From: Pelosinus fermentans DSM 17108 | GTDB taxonomy: Bacteria; Bacillota; Negativicutes; DSM-13327 | Assembly: GCF_000271485.2 (NCBI RefSeq) | Contig: NZ_AKVN02000001.1 | Span: forward strand, 562,001 to 626,000 | Length of the DNA: 64,000 bases | Reading direction: 5' to 3' | In this document: piece after piece, positions 63,912 to 64,000 of the stretch | How positions within the stretch are numbered: position 1 is the stretch's first letter | Layout of the letters: each line of letters starts with the position of its first letter | Notes under the pieces: generated by a model | What the model was told of the DNA's origin: nothing | Database searches by the model: none | The model's input: only the letters and a program-made list of their open reading frames with translations | Translations under genes and position numbers: made by a program

Positions 63912-64000
63912 ATGAAGCAAGAATTAATTCTTCATGATTCACAATTGGAGTTTTTTCGCAGCCCCTTTGGGGCTGTTTGTTGTAATCAACCTATTGTTCT
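63912..64000 (+). CDS. Start of a probable GH13 amylase-type glucan hydrolase (partial)
   Basis: ATG 63912 behind GTGAGGGATG opens a frame to the window edge (29 full codons). The N-terminus includes LILHDSQLEFFRSPFGAV, which resembles the beginning of intracellular alpha-amylase/pullulanase-type enzymes found at the end of glycogen operons in related Firmicutes. The catalytic domain is outside the window, so the assignment is tentative. Confidence 0.5.
   Translation, partial: MKQELILHDSQLEFFRSPFGAVCCNQPIV

Noticed and set aside
1-64000. CRISPR arrays, insertion sequences or prophage structural genes
   Set aside because: No regularly spaced repeats, transposase genes or phage morphogenesis genes were seen; only the tRNA-bounded scar and short intergenic palindromes.

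Overview
The window looks like chromosomal DNA of a low-to-moderate GC, spore-forming Firmicute, most likely a Negativicute of the Sporomusaceae/Pelosinus kind. This rests on the spore-coat-type genes, the pyruvate phosphate dikinase / PSRP / CcpN-type regulator trio, the GlgC-GlgD style of glycogen synthesis, AGGAGG-type ribosome binding sites with several TTG starts, and intergenic palindromes rich in CGCGAAG. No rRNA is present, so the genus is inference.

Layout. 0-8 kb: end of an unidentified gene, release factor 3 (prfC), a CYTH-CHAD protein, then on the minus strand ccpN-like regulator, PPDK regulatory kinase/phosphorylase and ppdK, which control the pyruvate/PEP step. 8.3-11.6 kb: an OpuC-type osmoprotectant ABC transporter whose last permease gene carries a one-base frameshift. 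11.6-15.6 kb: secreted M48 protease, a decayed DUF554 (YqgA-like) gene, brnQ, and an MBL-fold hydrolase. 15.9-18.8 kb: tRNA-Thr(CGT) with a 48-bp duplicate of its 3' end 2.77 kb downstream. This is the footprint of an integrated element without integrase, carrying spore-coat-like genes and a manganese-catalase (CotJC-like) gene with an internal deletion.

18.9-32.7 kb: a divergent carbohydrate island. Minus strand: FGGY kinase, DeoR regulator, class II aldolase and PfkB kinase. Plus strand: two AP-endonuclease-2-type TIM-barrel isomerases/epimerases, a zinc dehydrogenase, an old-yellow-enzyme flavoprotein, an RbsBAC-type ABC importer and a Gfo/Idh/MocA dehydrogenase broken by one base. The combination does not match a textbook sugar pathway and is the best candidate for an undescribed catabolic system. 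32.9-36.5 kb: PHP phosphoesterase, a structured gene-poor stretch with a possible non-coding RNA and a 31-residue membrane peptide with a masked ribosome binding site, then amidase and L,D-transpeptidase genes.

36.8-46.4 kb: a sigma-54 regulon. Two near-identical -24/-12 promoters drive CitMHS transporter + AtuA-type genes and a CoA-transferase + thiolase operon. Between them lie a chemoreceptor gene and a sigma-54 activator gene, which suggests sensing, uptake and breakdown of a carboxylic acid to acetyl-CoA. 46.7-50.1 kb: VOC protein and a GAF-PAS-GGDEF-HD-GYP cyclic-di-GMP protein. 50.5-64 kb: a doubled glycogen locus, glgC-glgD-glgP then glgP-glgB-glgC-glgD-glgA, followed by the start of a probable GH13 amylase-type gene.
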